From: an uncultured Flammeovirgaceae bacterium
GTDB taxonomy: Bacteria; Bacteroidota; Bacteroidia; Cytophagales; Cyclobacteriaceae
Length of the DNA: 5,467 bases
Assembly: GCA_946886805.1 (NCBI GenBank)
Contig: CAMPJM010000309.1
Span: forward strand, 1 to 5,467
Direction of reading: 5' to 3'
Position numbers and translations under genes: made by a program. Under the pieces are notes generated by a model that searched no databases, had not been told where the DNA came from, and saw only the letters and a list, made by a program, of their open reading frames with translations. Within the stretch, counting starts at the first letter, position 1, and each line of letters begins with the position of its first letter. Of the stretch, positions 1-5,467 are shown one piece after another.

Positions 1-554
1 TTTAGTTTCTCTCCTTTTTGCCCTGCATTGTATGCCTCTACTGAATCGTATTTTCTAAATCCCTGAGAATCTCTATAAGACCTGACAAGCCCAGTGTTTT
101 TGAAGGCTCTTATCTCATGACTATGTGTTCTCCTGGTATTTCTTATATAACAAAAATCTCCCCAGAAGTGGTAAAATGGAAAAAGCAAGCCTTCCACGTT
201 GTCCATCTTTTCCGCATTATATATTTCAGTTTTTAGGGTTTGGATTGTGTCTTCATGAATTACCTCGTCTGCTTGAATATGAATCAGCCAGTCTCCCGAT
301 GCATTGTCTAGTCCTATATTTGCCTGTTGTGCGAAAATTTTACCGCTTTTTCGCATTTCCAAATCCCAGACTGTATCTACAATTCTTATTTTATCCGTAC
401 CTATAGCTTCGACGGCTTCTCGTGTTCCATCGGTAGAATCTCCTACCACAACTATCATTTCATCCACAATTGGAAGTAAAGATTGAATAGCGGCTATAAA
501 AGGATAACCAAAATCAAAACCGTTTCTTACATACGTAAAGCCGCTTATTTTCAT
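1..554 (-). CDS. Family 2 glycosyltransferase (GT-A fold), C-terminus cut off by the window edge
   Basis: The reading frame is open from the ATG at 554-552 to the left edge, giving 184 codons with no stop. The N-terminus MKISGFTYVRNG, followed by a hydrophobic strand and then VVVGDSTDGT (about residues 35-44), is the nucleotide-sugar-binding start of a GT2 (GT-A) domain. The segment GDWLIHIQADEVIHED (about 87-102) occupies the place of the metal-binding DxD motif. Here it reads Q94-A95-D96-E97, so the first acidic residue is replaced. An aromatic stretch near residues 125-137 and a basic segment at 138-149 follow. There is no signal peptide or membrane segment in the visible part, so it is probably cytosolic or peripheral. 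Family members transfer sugars onto lipid or polysaccharide acceptors; the donor and acceptor here cannot be read. Full-length relatives are usually longer, so a substantial C-terminal part is missing. No Shine-Dalgarno sequence precedes the start; the leader is almost pure A/T. The family call is firm and the substrate unknown. Confidence 0.88.
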   Translation of the reverse strand, partial: MKISGFTYVRNGFDFGYPFIAAIQSLLPIVDEMIVVVGDSTDGTREAVEAIGTDKIRIVDTVWDLEMRKSGKIFAQQANIGLDNASGDWLIHIQADEVIHEDTIQTLKTEIYNAEKMDNVEGLLFPFYHFWGDFCYIRNTRRTHSHEIRAFKNTGLVRSYRDSQGFRKYDSVEAYNAGQKGEKL

Positions 555-754
555 ATTATAATTTAATTGAATTAATAATCATTAGTAATATCCTTTCAAA
601 GTAAATCATTTTTTATAAAAGAAGGTTTTACTCTACTAATTATTCTTACTTAACTTTTACATTTTAAGTGACGTTCACCCAATTGATCATGAGATAAGTA
701 ACTTAATTGCGATGGGTCAAAAGCGGATCTAAAAAAAAGCAAGCGTATTACAAC
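555..754. other. Intergenic region between sulfatase-fold gene and glycosyltransferase
   Basis: About 200 bp with no supportable gene. On the minus strand it starts just after the sulfatase-fold gene stop and ends at the glycosyltransferase start. It contains a run of eight T on the minus strand (plus-strand A run at 731-738) without a convincing stem in front of it. It also has a short inverted repeat GTGA-CGT-TCAC (668-678) and a loose imperfect inverted repeat ACCCAATT (677-684) against AATTGcgaTGGGT (705-717). The part nearest the glycosyltransferase is extremely A/T-rich, as is common for leaders in Bacteroidota. A TTTG at minus-strand 600-597 could be a -33 element, but no proper TAnnTTTG follows at the right distance. 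Confidence 0.5.
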
Positions 755-2731
755 CTACTCTAAATCTCGTCCAGCAATAGTAGTTGGGTCGCTTATTACC
801 AATTCATCCTCTATCATCCGGTTATTGTACTGCTGAATAAAAGCTTTGACCCGGCTTTGCATATAAGCTTCCTGCTCCGGCAATTTTCCACGCAGATCTT
901 CTTTCAATAAAGGATCTTTAACATAATTAAAAAAGCCTACGGTCTGCTGACCGTCAAACTGAATCATATATTCGCCTTCGAACCATTGATACACTCCCAG
1001 ATAATTGATTGCAAAGTCAGGGTTTTCATCGGGATTGAGCATGTTTTTTCCGAAAGAAAAGAAAGGCTCGTCGTAATCTAGATAGCCCAAAACAGTAGGC
1101 ATGATATCTAATTGCTGGACAACCCGGTGTTCAACTCCTCTGAACTCTTTATCCCCGGGTGCAAAGAAAAGTATTGGTACGGAAAATGCTCCCCAGGCAG
1201 TTTGGTATTCGGGGTAATATTTGGCCGTCGCCGTATGATCTGCCGTAATCACAAAAAGGGTATTATCATACCAAGGCATCGATTTAGCTTTCTCAAAGAA
1301 TTTTTGGAGTGCCATATCAGTATAGTTGATGCACTCATAAATAGGTAAAGGCCCTTTGTTAAATTTTCCCTCATATCGCTCCGGAATCTTATGCGGATGG
1401 TGCGACGAAACCGTGAATACGCTGCTCATAAAAGGCTCTGGAAAAGTGTTCATTTTTTCGGCATAGAACTGAAGAAATTCCTCATCCCAAATTCCCCAAA
1501 GACCATCATAATCCTCATCATTGCCATACTCGCTTTTGCCGTAATATTCTTGCACTCCTATCAAATTCATAAAGGCTCCAAAGCCCATAGAGCCGTTTGG
1601 TGCGCCATGAAAAAAGGAGGTATGATAGCCTTTTTCTCCCAACAAACGTGGCAAGCTAGGTAATTCATTGCTGGCATATTGGGTCAAAACAAAAGAACCT
1701 TCCAGACTAGGTATACCGGCGAGCACCGAAGGTAACGCATCAATTGACTTCTTTCCATTAGCAAATGAACGCCAATACACTTTGCTTTTCAGCATGAGCG
1801 TATCTAGGAAGGGCGTGAAACTCTGATATCCTTCCTCTCCCATCAAATGGGAATTATATCCTCCCATTGCCTCTTTGCTAAAGCTTTCGAGTATCAGGAC
1901 AACCACATTTTTAGGTTTGAATACCGCCGTGTCGTTTGGATAATGAATGGGGGAATACACCGAATTTAAGACAGCTTTATCTTCATAATAACTTACTTTT
2001 TCAAAATTTGCCTTGCCTATCGTTCGCAACATCGAAAATGGCGTGTTCAGAACAAGATACATCTCTTTTGGACGTTCCACGTAAGCTCCTGCATTGCTCA
2101 GCGTAATGGGTCGGGTGCTATGTAAAAAGCCGCCTCGCATGCCCGCAACACACAGACCTATAGCCAAACCCATCACTACGGTATGAACTGGGTAGTATAT
2201 CCAGGGATTTACCTTAGTGGGAACAGCGATTTTTACCTGCTTATACAGGTAAATCATCAGGAAGATGAGCCCTAGCCAAAGTAAAGCAATGTACCAGTAA
2301 TCTACCAGAAAGCTCCAGCCAAGTGCGCCCATATTCTCATTAGAAAATTCCTCAAATACACTCCATGTAGTACGACGCAAGGTAAAACGATAATAGATAA
2401 TATCACTTAAGTTGGCAGCCAGACCTATACTGTTGCAGAAAATGAAAACATACATGACAACCTTCTGGTAAGAGGCTCTGTAGCGAAACCGGAAAGGAAT
2501 CAACATAAGCACGATAAACAGCCCATTGGTATAGAGTACCGCAGACAAATCGAACCGCATGCCTGCAAGCAACATATAGCTGAAATCCCCCAGGCTGGTA
2601 TCTTCAAACATACTCATGTTAAAAATGAAGAACAATATCCGTGAAATAGCATAAAAAAGCATAGCCAAGGCAAGGTATTTAACCAATGCCATGTGCACAT
2701 TTTGCCATATATCTTTTTTGTTAACAATCAT
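755..2731 (-). CDS. LTA-synthase-like membrane sulfatase-fold phosphotransferase
   Basis: 658 residues, complete. The N-terminal third holds about five membrane helices (approximately residues 12-36, 51-80, 89-109, 137-163, 177-197). An outward-facing alkaline-phosphatase/sulfatase-fold domain follows from about residue 270, the same layout as LtaS and MdoB/OpgB-type phosphoglycerol transferases. Visible active-site candidates are E282 in VLILESFS (metal ligand), S329 in NGKKSIDALPS (nucleophile position, usually Thr in LtaS), H444/H445 in SSHHPHKIP and D498-H499 in ITADHT (metal ligands). D542 lies in the conserved QQLDIMPTVLGY segment. LtaS enzymes cleave phosphatidylglycerol and transfer glycerol phosphate outside the membrane. 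In a Gram-negative Bacteroidota host, teichoic acid is not expected, so the natural donor and acceptor (membrane glycan or lipid headgroup) are unknown. The next methionine is residue 14, but the first start keeps the charged N-terminus before helix 1. It lies 195 bp downstream of the acyltransferase on the same strand. Confidence 0.9.
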   Translation of the reverse strand: MIVNKKDIWQNVHMALVKYLALAMLFYAISRILFFIFNMSMFEDTSLGDFSYMLLAGMRFDLSAVLYTNGLFIVLMLIPFRFRYRASYQKVVMYVFIFCNSIGLAANLSDIIYYRFTLRRTTWSVFEEFSNENMGALGWSFLVDYWYIALLWLGLIFLMIYLYKQVKIAVPTKVNPWIYYPVHTVVMGLAIGLCVAGMRGGFLHSTRPITLSNAGAYVERPKEMYLVLNTPFSMLRTIGKANFEKVSYYEDKAVLNSVYSPIHYPNDTAVFKPKNVVVLILESFSKEAMGGYNSHLMGEEGYQSFTPFLDTLMLKSKVYWRSFANGKKSIDALPSVLAGIPSLEGSFVLTQYASNELPSLPRLLGEKGYHTSFFHGAPNGSMGFGAFMNLIGVQEYYGKSEYGNDEDYDGLWGIWDEEFLQFYAEKMNTFPEPFMSSVFTVSSHHPHKIPERYEGKFNKGPLPIYECINYTDMALQKFFEKAKSMPWYDNTLFVITADHTATAKYYPEYQTAWGAFSVPILFFAPGDKEFRGVEHRVVQQLDIMPTVLGYLDYDEPFFSFGKNMLNPDENPDFAINYLGVYQWFEGEYMIQFDGQQTVGFFNYVKDPLLKEDLRGKLPEQEAYMQSRVKAFIQQYNNRMIEDELVISDPTTIAGRDLE

Positions 2732-2759
2732 GTTGAATTAGTTTGAATGACATAGCCGA

Positions 2760-2776
2760 TATTCCAAAGCGGAATA
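2760..2776 (-). promoter_or_regulatory. Small hairpin in the leader of the LTA-synthase-like gene
   Basis: A perfect inverted repeat TATTCC-AAAGC-GGAATA has 6-bp arms and a 5-nt loop. It begins 29 bp ahead of the start codon and lies downstream of the putative -7 element, so it would be present in the mRNA. It is too AT-rich and too far from a U-run to be a terminator. It may be chance, an operator half-site pair or a leader stem-loop. Confidence 0.3.
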
Positions 2777-2791
2777 GATTAAAAGAAGGCA

Positions 2792-2799
2792 CAAATTTA
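2792..2799 (-). promoter_or_regulatory. Putative Bacteroidota -7 promoter element for the LTA-synthase-like gene
   Basis: The minus strand reads TAAATTTG, an exact match to the Bacteroidota housekeeping -7 consensus TAnnTTTG. It lies about 60 bp upstream of the start codon. No TTTG-type -33 box stands at the expected spacing of about 19-20 bp, so the match is half of a promoter. If real, transcription would begin near 2785 with a leader of roughly 50 nt. It would give this gene its own promoter, independent of the acyltransferase upstream. Confidence 0.45.
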
Positions 2800-2926
2800 A
2801 TGCATCTTTAGTGTTATCGGGTTCTTGTGTAAGAATATTTTGATTCCGAAAAGAAATTAGTTGCCATGTGAATAGGCTAAATAGTTATTTACGATTCAAA
2901 TTATTATTGATTCATCTACAGGCTAC

Positions 2927-3802
2927 TTAATCGGTATTTTTTAAAGAAACCAACTCTCCTTTTTTTCGAGGATATTTCCACCTTTTATGTGACCATAGCC
3001 AATCTGAGGGACTCTCCCTAATCGTTTTTTCGAGGGCATTTACATACCGCAGGGTAATTTCATTTTTTTCTGTGTTACCCGGATCGTCAGTTAAAACAGA
3101 AAATTTTGCCTTGTAAAAGCCTCTTTTAACCCTCCACATTTCGATATATAGCACAGGGAGGTCAAGCTTGATGGCAATCTTTTCGGCTCCGGTAAAAAAT
3201 TTTGATTCCTGGTGCAGAAAATTGGTCCACAAGGCATTCGCCCCATCACCTGGTGACTGGTCGGCCATTAGCGCATTTACTTTTAGGATATCTTTTCTAG
3301 CTATCAGAGACTTGACAAAATCTTTTTTCTCAACCAGGTTGCCGCCAAATCTGCTCCTGATATCTTTCATTAATCTTTCAGAAAATTCATTTGTGAGCTG
3401 GAGGTATACGGCATCTACAGCATGGCTGATTTGAAGTGTACTTGAGCCGGTCAACCATTCCCAATTACACTGATGGGCGGTAAGTACAATAACGGATCTT
3501 TTTTGATGGTAAAATTTCTGTAAAACCTCAAGATTTTCAATATCTACCCTTTTTATTAATTCATCTTCTGAAATAGTCATCATTTTAATTGTCTCCAGGA
3601 TGACATCCAAAAGGTTCTTATAAAAGCCTTTTGCCGTTTTGGTTATTTCCTTCTCATCTTTTTCCGGAAAGGAATTTCGTAGGTTATTAAAAACGACCTT
3701 TTTCCTATATCTTAAAACATAGTAGATGAGATAATAGAGGAAGGACGATAACAGATATAATAAAGGGAAAGGGATTTTAGAAAACAGCCTTATAAAGCGC
3801 AT
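2927..3802 (-). CDS. LpxL/HtrB-type lysophospholipid or lipid A acyltransferase
   Basis: 291 residues, complete, close to the usual 290-310 of the family. It has one N-terminal hydrophobic anchor (about residues 11-30) followed by a basic RYRKK, placing the enzyme on the inner face of the inner membrane. The catalytic H-x4-E motif is H110-QCNW-E115 in LTAHQCNWEW. Other family blocks are RSRFGG (149-154), MADQSP (179-184, D181), TNFLHQESKFFTGAEKIA (193-210) and the C-terminal PSDWLWSHKRWK (265-276). Known members add a secondary acyl chain from acyl-ACP to lipid A precursors, and this is the most likely role. Bacteroidota homologues may also act on other envelope lipids, so I do not assign lpxL. 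The start is the first ATG of the frame, preceded by an A/T-only leader without Shine-Dalgarno. It is divergent from the sigma-factor operon and leads the minus-strand envelope block. Confidence 0.9.
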   Translation of the reverse strand: MRFIRLFSKIPFPLLYLLSSFLYYLIYYVLRYRKKVVFNNLRNSFPEKDEKEITKTAKGFYKNLLDVILETIKMMTISEDELIKRVDIENLEVLQKFYHQKRSVIVLTAHQCNWEWLTGSSTLQISHAVDAVYLQLTNEFSERLMKDIRSRFGGNLVEKKDFVKSLIARKDILKVNALMADQSPGDGANALWTNFLHQESKFFTGAEKIAIKLDLPVLYIEMWRVKRGFYKAKFSVLTDDPGNTEKNEITLRYVNALEKTIRESPSDWLWSHKRWKYPRKKGELVSLKNTD

Positions 3803-3900
3803 AAAATAAAATAATATTTGTCGAAAGTTTTATATTTTCTACGAAGATAAGGTATCTGAACCTAACCTTTTTCTTTATTTAGCATACTCTTTGTAGTATA

Positions 3901-3920
3901 ATGCAACAATATGTAACAAC
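3901..3920 (+). repeat. Tandem 10-bp direct repeat upstream of sigma gene
   Basis: ATGCAACAAT is followed immediately by ATGTAACAAC, identical at 8 of 10 positions, and then by a third ATG. The 10-bp period equals about one helical turn, so a protein could contact both copies on one DNA face. It sits about 85-105 bp upstream of the sigma-factor start. It may also be a chance repeat in AT-rich DNA. Confidence 0.4.
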
Positions 3921-3940
3921 ATGAGTTAAATAATAATAAT

Positions 3941-3979
3941 TCCGACATATTTTTTAGCCTGTGTTTTATTCTTGTCGGA
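3941..3979 (+). promoter_or_regulatory. Inverted repeat (possible operator or leader stem) before the sigma gene
   Basis: TCCGACA (3941-3947) and TGTCGGA (3973-3979) are perfect 7-bp inverted arms around a 25-nt, T-rich spacer. The GC content of the arms stands out from the surrounding AT-rich sequence. The right arm ends 26 bp before the sigma-factor start and overlaps the only GGAG of the leader (3977-3980), which stem formation would mask. The long loop fits a two-half-site DNA operator at least as well as an RNA hairpin. Its function is not shown. Confidence 0.4.
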
Positions 3980-4005
3980 GCCATGATTTATAAAACAGTG
4001 ATAGT

Positions 4006-4584
4006 ATGTCAGAAAATTTAAGACAAAATTATACGGCACTAGAAAAAGGTAGAATCTTTGATAAAGAATTTATGCCCAACATAGATTCTATGTATAATTT
4101 TGCGTACAGGCTTACCTTTGATGAAGACGATGCAAAAGATCTGGTGCAGGAAACCTATCTAAAGGCATTTAGATTTATTAATTCTTTCGAACAAGGAACT
4201 AACGCCAAAGCGTGGTTGTTCCGAATATTAAAAAATAGCTTCATAAATGACTTTAGAAAGAAGAGCAAGGAACCTTCTAAAGTCGATTACCAGGAAGTAG
4301 AAACTTTTTACAATTCTGAAGATACTGAGGTGTCCGTTACTACCGATTTAAGAGTAGAGACAATTCAGGACATGATAGGGGACGAGATATCCAATGCGCT
4401 CAATTCCCTTGCCGTAGATTTTAGAACTGTTATTATACTTTGTGACCTGGAAGGCTTTACTTATGAAGAAATGGCCAAGATTTTAGATATTCCTATTGGT
4501 ACGGTTCGGTCTCGACTTCATAGAGCACGGAATTTATTGAAGGAAAAATTACAATCTTATGCCGAATCAATGGGTTATAAATAA
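4006..4584 (+). CDS. ECF-family RNA polymerase sigma factor, SigR-like
   Basis: 192 residues, complete, typical ECF length. Region 2 spans about residues 20-88, with the core-binding and -10-recognition segment around LTFDEDDAKDLVQETYLKAF (36-55). It ends in KAWLFRILKNSFINDFRKK (68-86). Region 4 spans about 126-182, with the helix-turn-helix FTYEEMAKILDIPIGTVRSR (151-170) that reads the -35 box. There is no region 1.1 or 3, as expected for group 4 sigma factors. The run GTN-KAWL-RIL-N-FIN-RKK-EP (64-90) closely resembles that of actinobacterial SigR, which is released by its anti-sigma factor RsrA under thiol oxidation. That resemblance is from memory. The start is the first in-frame ATG giving a normal N-terminus; no Shine-Dalgarno stands at a usable distance. 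The probable anti-sigma gene follows after 14 bp, so the two are almost surely co-transcribed and often autoregulated in such families. Confidence 0.93.
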   Translation: MSENLRQNYTALEKGRIFDKEFMPNIDSMYNFAYRLTFDEDDAKDLVQETYLKAFRFINSFEQGTNAKAWLFRILKNSFINDFRKKSKEPSKVDYQEVETFYNSEDTEVSVTTDLRVETIQDMIGDEISNALNSLAVDFRTVIILCDLEGFTYEEMAKILDIPIGTVRSRLHRARNLLKEKLQSYAESMGYK

Positions 4585-4598
4585 AAAATTTTTGTAAT

Positions 4599-4895
4599 AT
4601 GGCGATTATTTTTACTAATTGGCTGAAAAATACTTTGAAACGGAAAGAAAATTCGACGGAAATGTGTCAGGAAAGCAAGAAATGTATTGAAATACTTGAG
4701 CTTCTTTTAGATGGAGAGGCCGATCCTGATCAAGAGGATTTCTTTCGGAACCACATTGAAAAGTGCATGCCTTGCTATCAGCACTACAATTTAGAAAAAA
4801 CAATCAAAGAGATTCTGAAGACGAAAATTGAAAAAAAACCCGTACCTCAGGATCTGGTCGACTCCATAAAATCAAAAATAAAAGAAACGGTATAA
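4599..4895 (+). CDS. Soluble zinc-binding anti-sigma factor (ZAS/zf-HC2, RsrA-like)
   Basis: 98 residues. The signature H-x3-C-x2-C is H52-IEK-C56-MP-C59, and C29 (or C23) one helix upstream can supply the fourth zinc ligand. This is the zinc-associated anti-sigma (ZAS) fold. The segment CIEILELLLDGEA (29-41), then NHIEKCMPCYQHYNLEKTIK (51-70) and PVPQDLVDSI (81-90), parallels RsrA. There is no membrane helix, so it should act in the cytosol, holding the upstream sigma factor inactive. Loss of zinc or disulfide formation is the likely release signal, by analogy with RsrA. The chosen ATG is 14 bp after the sigma stop. A second ATG at 4662 (M22, directly before C23) would give 77 residues and is a real alternative, since the first 21 residues are basic and not part of the known fold. 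The cysteine-to-DGE spacing looks about one helical turn shorter than in RsrA. Confidence 0.85.
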   Translation: MAIIFTNWLKNTLKRKENSTEMCQESKKCIEILELLLDGEADPDQEDFFRNHIEKCMPCYQHYNLEKTIKEILKTKIEKKPVPQDLVDSIKSKIKETV

Positions 4896-4904
4896 CCTTC
4901 CTTC

Positions 4905-5467
4905 ATGCATCAAGGCAAAGCTTTTATATTTTCTGCCCCTTCCGGATCCGGAAAGACTACAATAGTAAAACATCTCTTACAAAATAATCCCAATTTAGGT
5001 TTCTCAATCTCAGCCTGTACGCGTGATAAGCGGGGGCGTAACGAAGAAAATGGCAAGGATTACTACTTCCTCTCTCCTGAAGAATTCAAGATGAGAATTG
5101 ATAATGACGAGTTCATAGAGTGGGAAGAGGTATACGCCGGAAATTTTTATGGCACCTTAAAAACAGAAATAGAACGGATTTGGTCGGAAGGTAAACACGT
5201 CATATTTGATGTTGATGTAAAAGGCGGGCTTAATTTGAAAAATTATTTTAAAGAAAAGGCCTTGGCTGTCTTCGTAAAGGTCCCATCGTTAGAGGAGCTG
5301 GAAAGTCGTCTTAACGATCGCAATACTGATACTCCCAGCAGTATTTCTCAAAGATTGTTCAAGGCAAAATTCGAAATGAAATTTGAGAATGAGTTTGACG
5401 TAATCTTAGTTAATGAAAATTTAGAAGAATCATTAAGAAAAGCCCAAAAATTAGTAGATGATTTCGC
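4905..5467 (+). CDS. gmk: Guanylate kinase, last few codons beyond the window
   Basis: The frame is open from the ATG at 4905 to the right edge: 187 codons, against about 190-207 for complete enzymes, so only the tail is missing. It catalyses ATP + GMP to ADP + GDP in the cytosol, an essential step toward GTP, dGTP and (p)ppGpp. The P-loop is SAPSGSGKT (10-18). GMP-site residues are visible in [20 protein letters not shown] (36-55: S36, R40, R43, Y53), E72 in [15 protein letters not shown] (70-84, with Y82) and D102/D104 in IFDVDVKGG (100-108). The lid region holds R135, R139 and R150 in [17 protein letters not shown] (135-151). All expected functional residues appear present, so it should be active. 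It starts 9 bp after the anti-sigma stop, with no room for a separate promoter in the gap, so it is probably transcribed with the sigma/anti-sigma pair. There is no Shine-Dalgarno sequence. Confidence 0.96.
   Translation, partial: MHQGKAFIFSAPSGSGKTTIVKHLLQNNPNLGFSISACTRDKRGRNEENGKDYYFLSPEEFKMRIDNDEFIEWEEVYAGNFYGTLKTEIERIWSEGKHVIFDVDVKGGLNLKNYFKEKALAVFVKVPSLEELESRLNDRNTDTPSSISQRLFKAKFEMKFENEFDVILVNENLEESLRKAQKLVDDF

Larger units (their letters stand above)
3803..4005. promoter_or_regulatory. Divergent regulatory region between acyltransferase and sigma-factor operon
   Basis: 203 bp, mostly A/T, separates the two divergent starts, so both promoters must lie here or overlap the genes. No TAnnTTTG is present on either strand. 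The nearest on the plus strand are TAATATTTG (3809-3817) and TACTCTTTG (3885-3893), each with one base too many in the spacer. A TATAAT string occurs at 3897-3902 without a matching upstream box. The lack of a housekeeping promoter leaves room for transcription by an alternative sigma factor, for instance autoregulation by the adjacent ECF sigma factor, but I cannot identify its box. The tandem repeat and inverted repeat listed separately lie in the half nearest the sigma gene. Confidence 0.5.

Noticed and set aside
125..486. Open frames on the plus strand across the glycosyltransferase
   Set aside because: They lie antisense to a clear GT2 coding frame, and their products have no recognisable domain or start signals.
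731..738. T-run on the minus strand after the sulfatase-fold gene as a rho-independent terminator
   Set aside because: No stable GC-rich stem precedes the eight T residues, so the main requirement for an intrinsic terminator is missing.
1112..1663. Two open frames on the plus strand inside the sulfatase-fold gene
   Set aside because: Both are antisense to conserved catalytic-domain sequence and read as low-meaning translations.
3168..3434. Open frame on the plus strand inside the acyltransferase gene
   Set aside because: It is antisense to the conserved acyltransferase core and has no recognisable features.
3897..3902. TATAAT as a sigma-70 -10 box
   Set aside because: No matching -35 box is present, Bacteroidota use a different consensus, and such strings are common in AT-rich DNA.
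3901..3924. Seven-codon reading frame starting at the first direct-repeat ATG
   Set aside because: It is very short, has no ribosome site, and the ATGs are explained by the repeat itself.
4584..4593. AAAAATTTTT palindrome between the sigma and anti-sigma genes as a terminator
   Set aside because: It is an A/T-only symmetric run without GC pairs or loop, in a 14-bp gap inside an obvious operon; an A/T-rich translation-start context is the simpler reading.
4615..4803. Open frame on the minus strand opposite the anti-sigma gene
   Set aside because: The plus-strand frame has a clear zinc motif and operon spacing, so the opposite frame is a by-product.
1..5467. Mobile element, CRISPR, tRNA, rRNA or toxin-antitoxin system
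   Set aside because: I saw no transposase or integrase gene, no regularly spaced repeats, no tRNA cloverleaf and no rRNA-like sequence; the small anti-sigma gene has a clear zinc motif and is not a toxin or antitoxin.

Overview
The window looks like chromosomal DNA of a member of the Bacteroidota, possibly of the Cytophagales type; that placement is an inference. The DNA is AT-rich. Gene starts lack Shine-Dalgarno sequences and instead follow A/T-rich leaders. One upstream region carries a perfect match to the Bacteroidota -7 promoter element TAnnTTTG. The proteins are of kinds common in that phylum. No rRNA, tRNA, CRISPR array, transposase or phage gene is visible.

There are six protein-coding genes in two divergent blocks. 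The left block is on the minus strand and, read in its own direction, holds three cell-envelope genes. These are an LpxL/HtrB-type lipid acyltransferase (3802 to 2927), a large membrane-anchored LTA-synthase-like sulfatase-fold enzyme (2731 to 755), and a family 2 glycosyltransferase (554 to the left edge, truncated). Gaps of about 200 bp separate them, so they may have separate promoters although they share a surface-lipid and glycan theme.

The right block is on the plus strand and is tightly packed. It holds an ECF sigma factor (4006-4584), a small soluble zinc-binding anti-sigma factor (4599-4895) and guanylate kinase gmk (4905 to the right edge, nearly complete), with gaps of 14 and 9 bp. 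The sigma factor and its partner resemble the actinobacterial SigR/RsrA thiol-redox pair. The sigma factor has a GTN-KAWL-RIL-N-FIN-RKK-EP signature. The partner has an H-x3-C-x2-C zinc motif, an upstream cysteine and no membrane segment. Their position directly ahead of an essential nucleotide kinase suggests that gmk transcription may be linked to this regulatory pair.

The 203-bp divergent region (3803-4005) contains a 7-bp perfect inverted repeat in the sigma-factor leader and a tandem 10-bp direct repeat upstream of it. Both are candidate control sites for the right-hand operon. The most notable observations are the SigR/RsrA-like pair joined to gmk, the unknown substrate of the LTA-synthase-like enzyme in a probably Gram-negative host, and the structured leader of the sigma gene. 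I found no strong evidence for a wholly new system.
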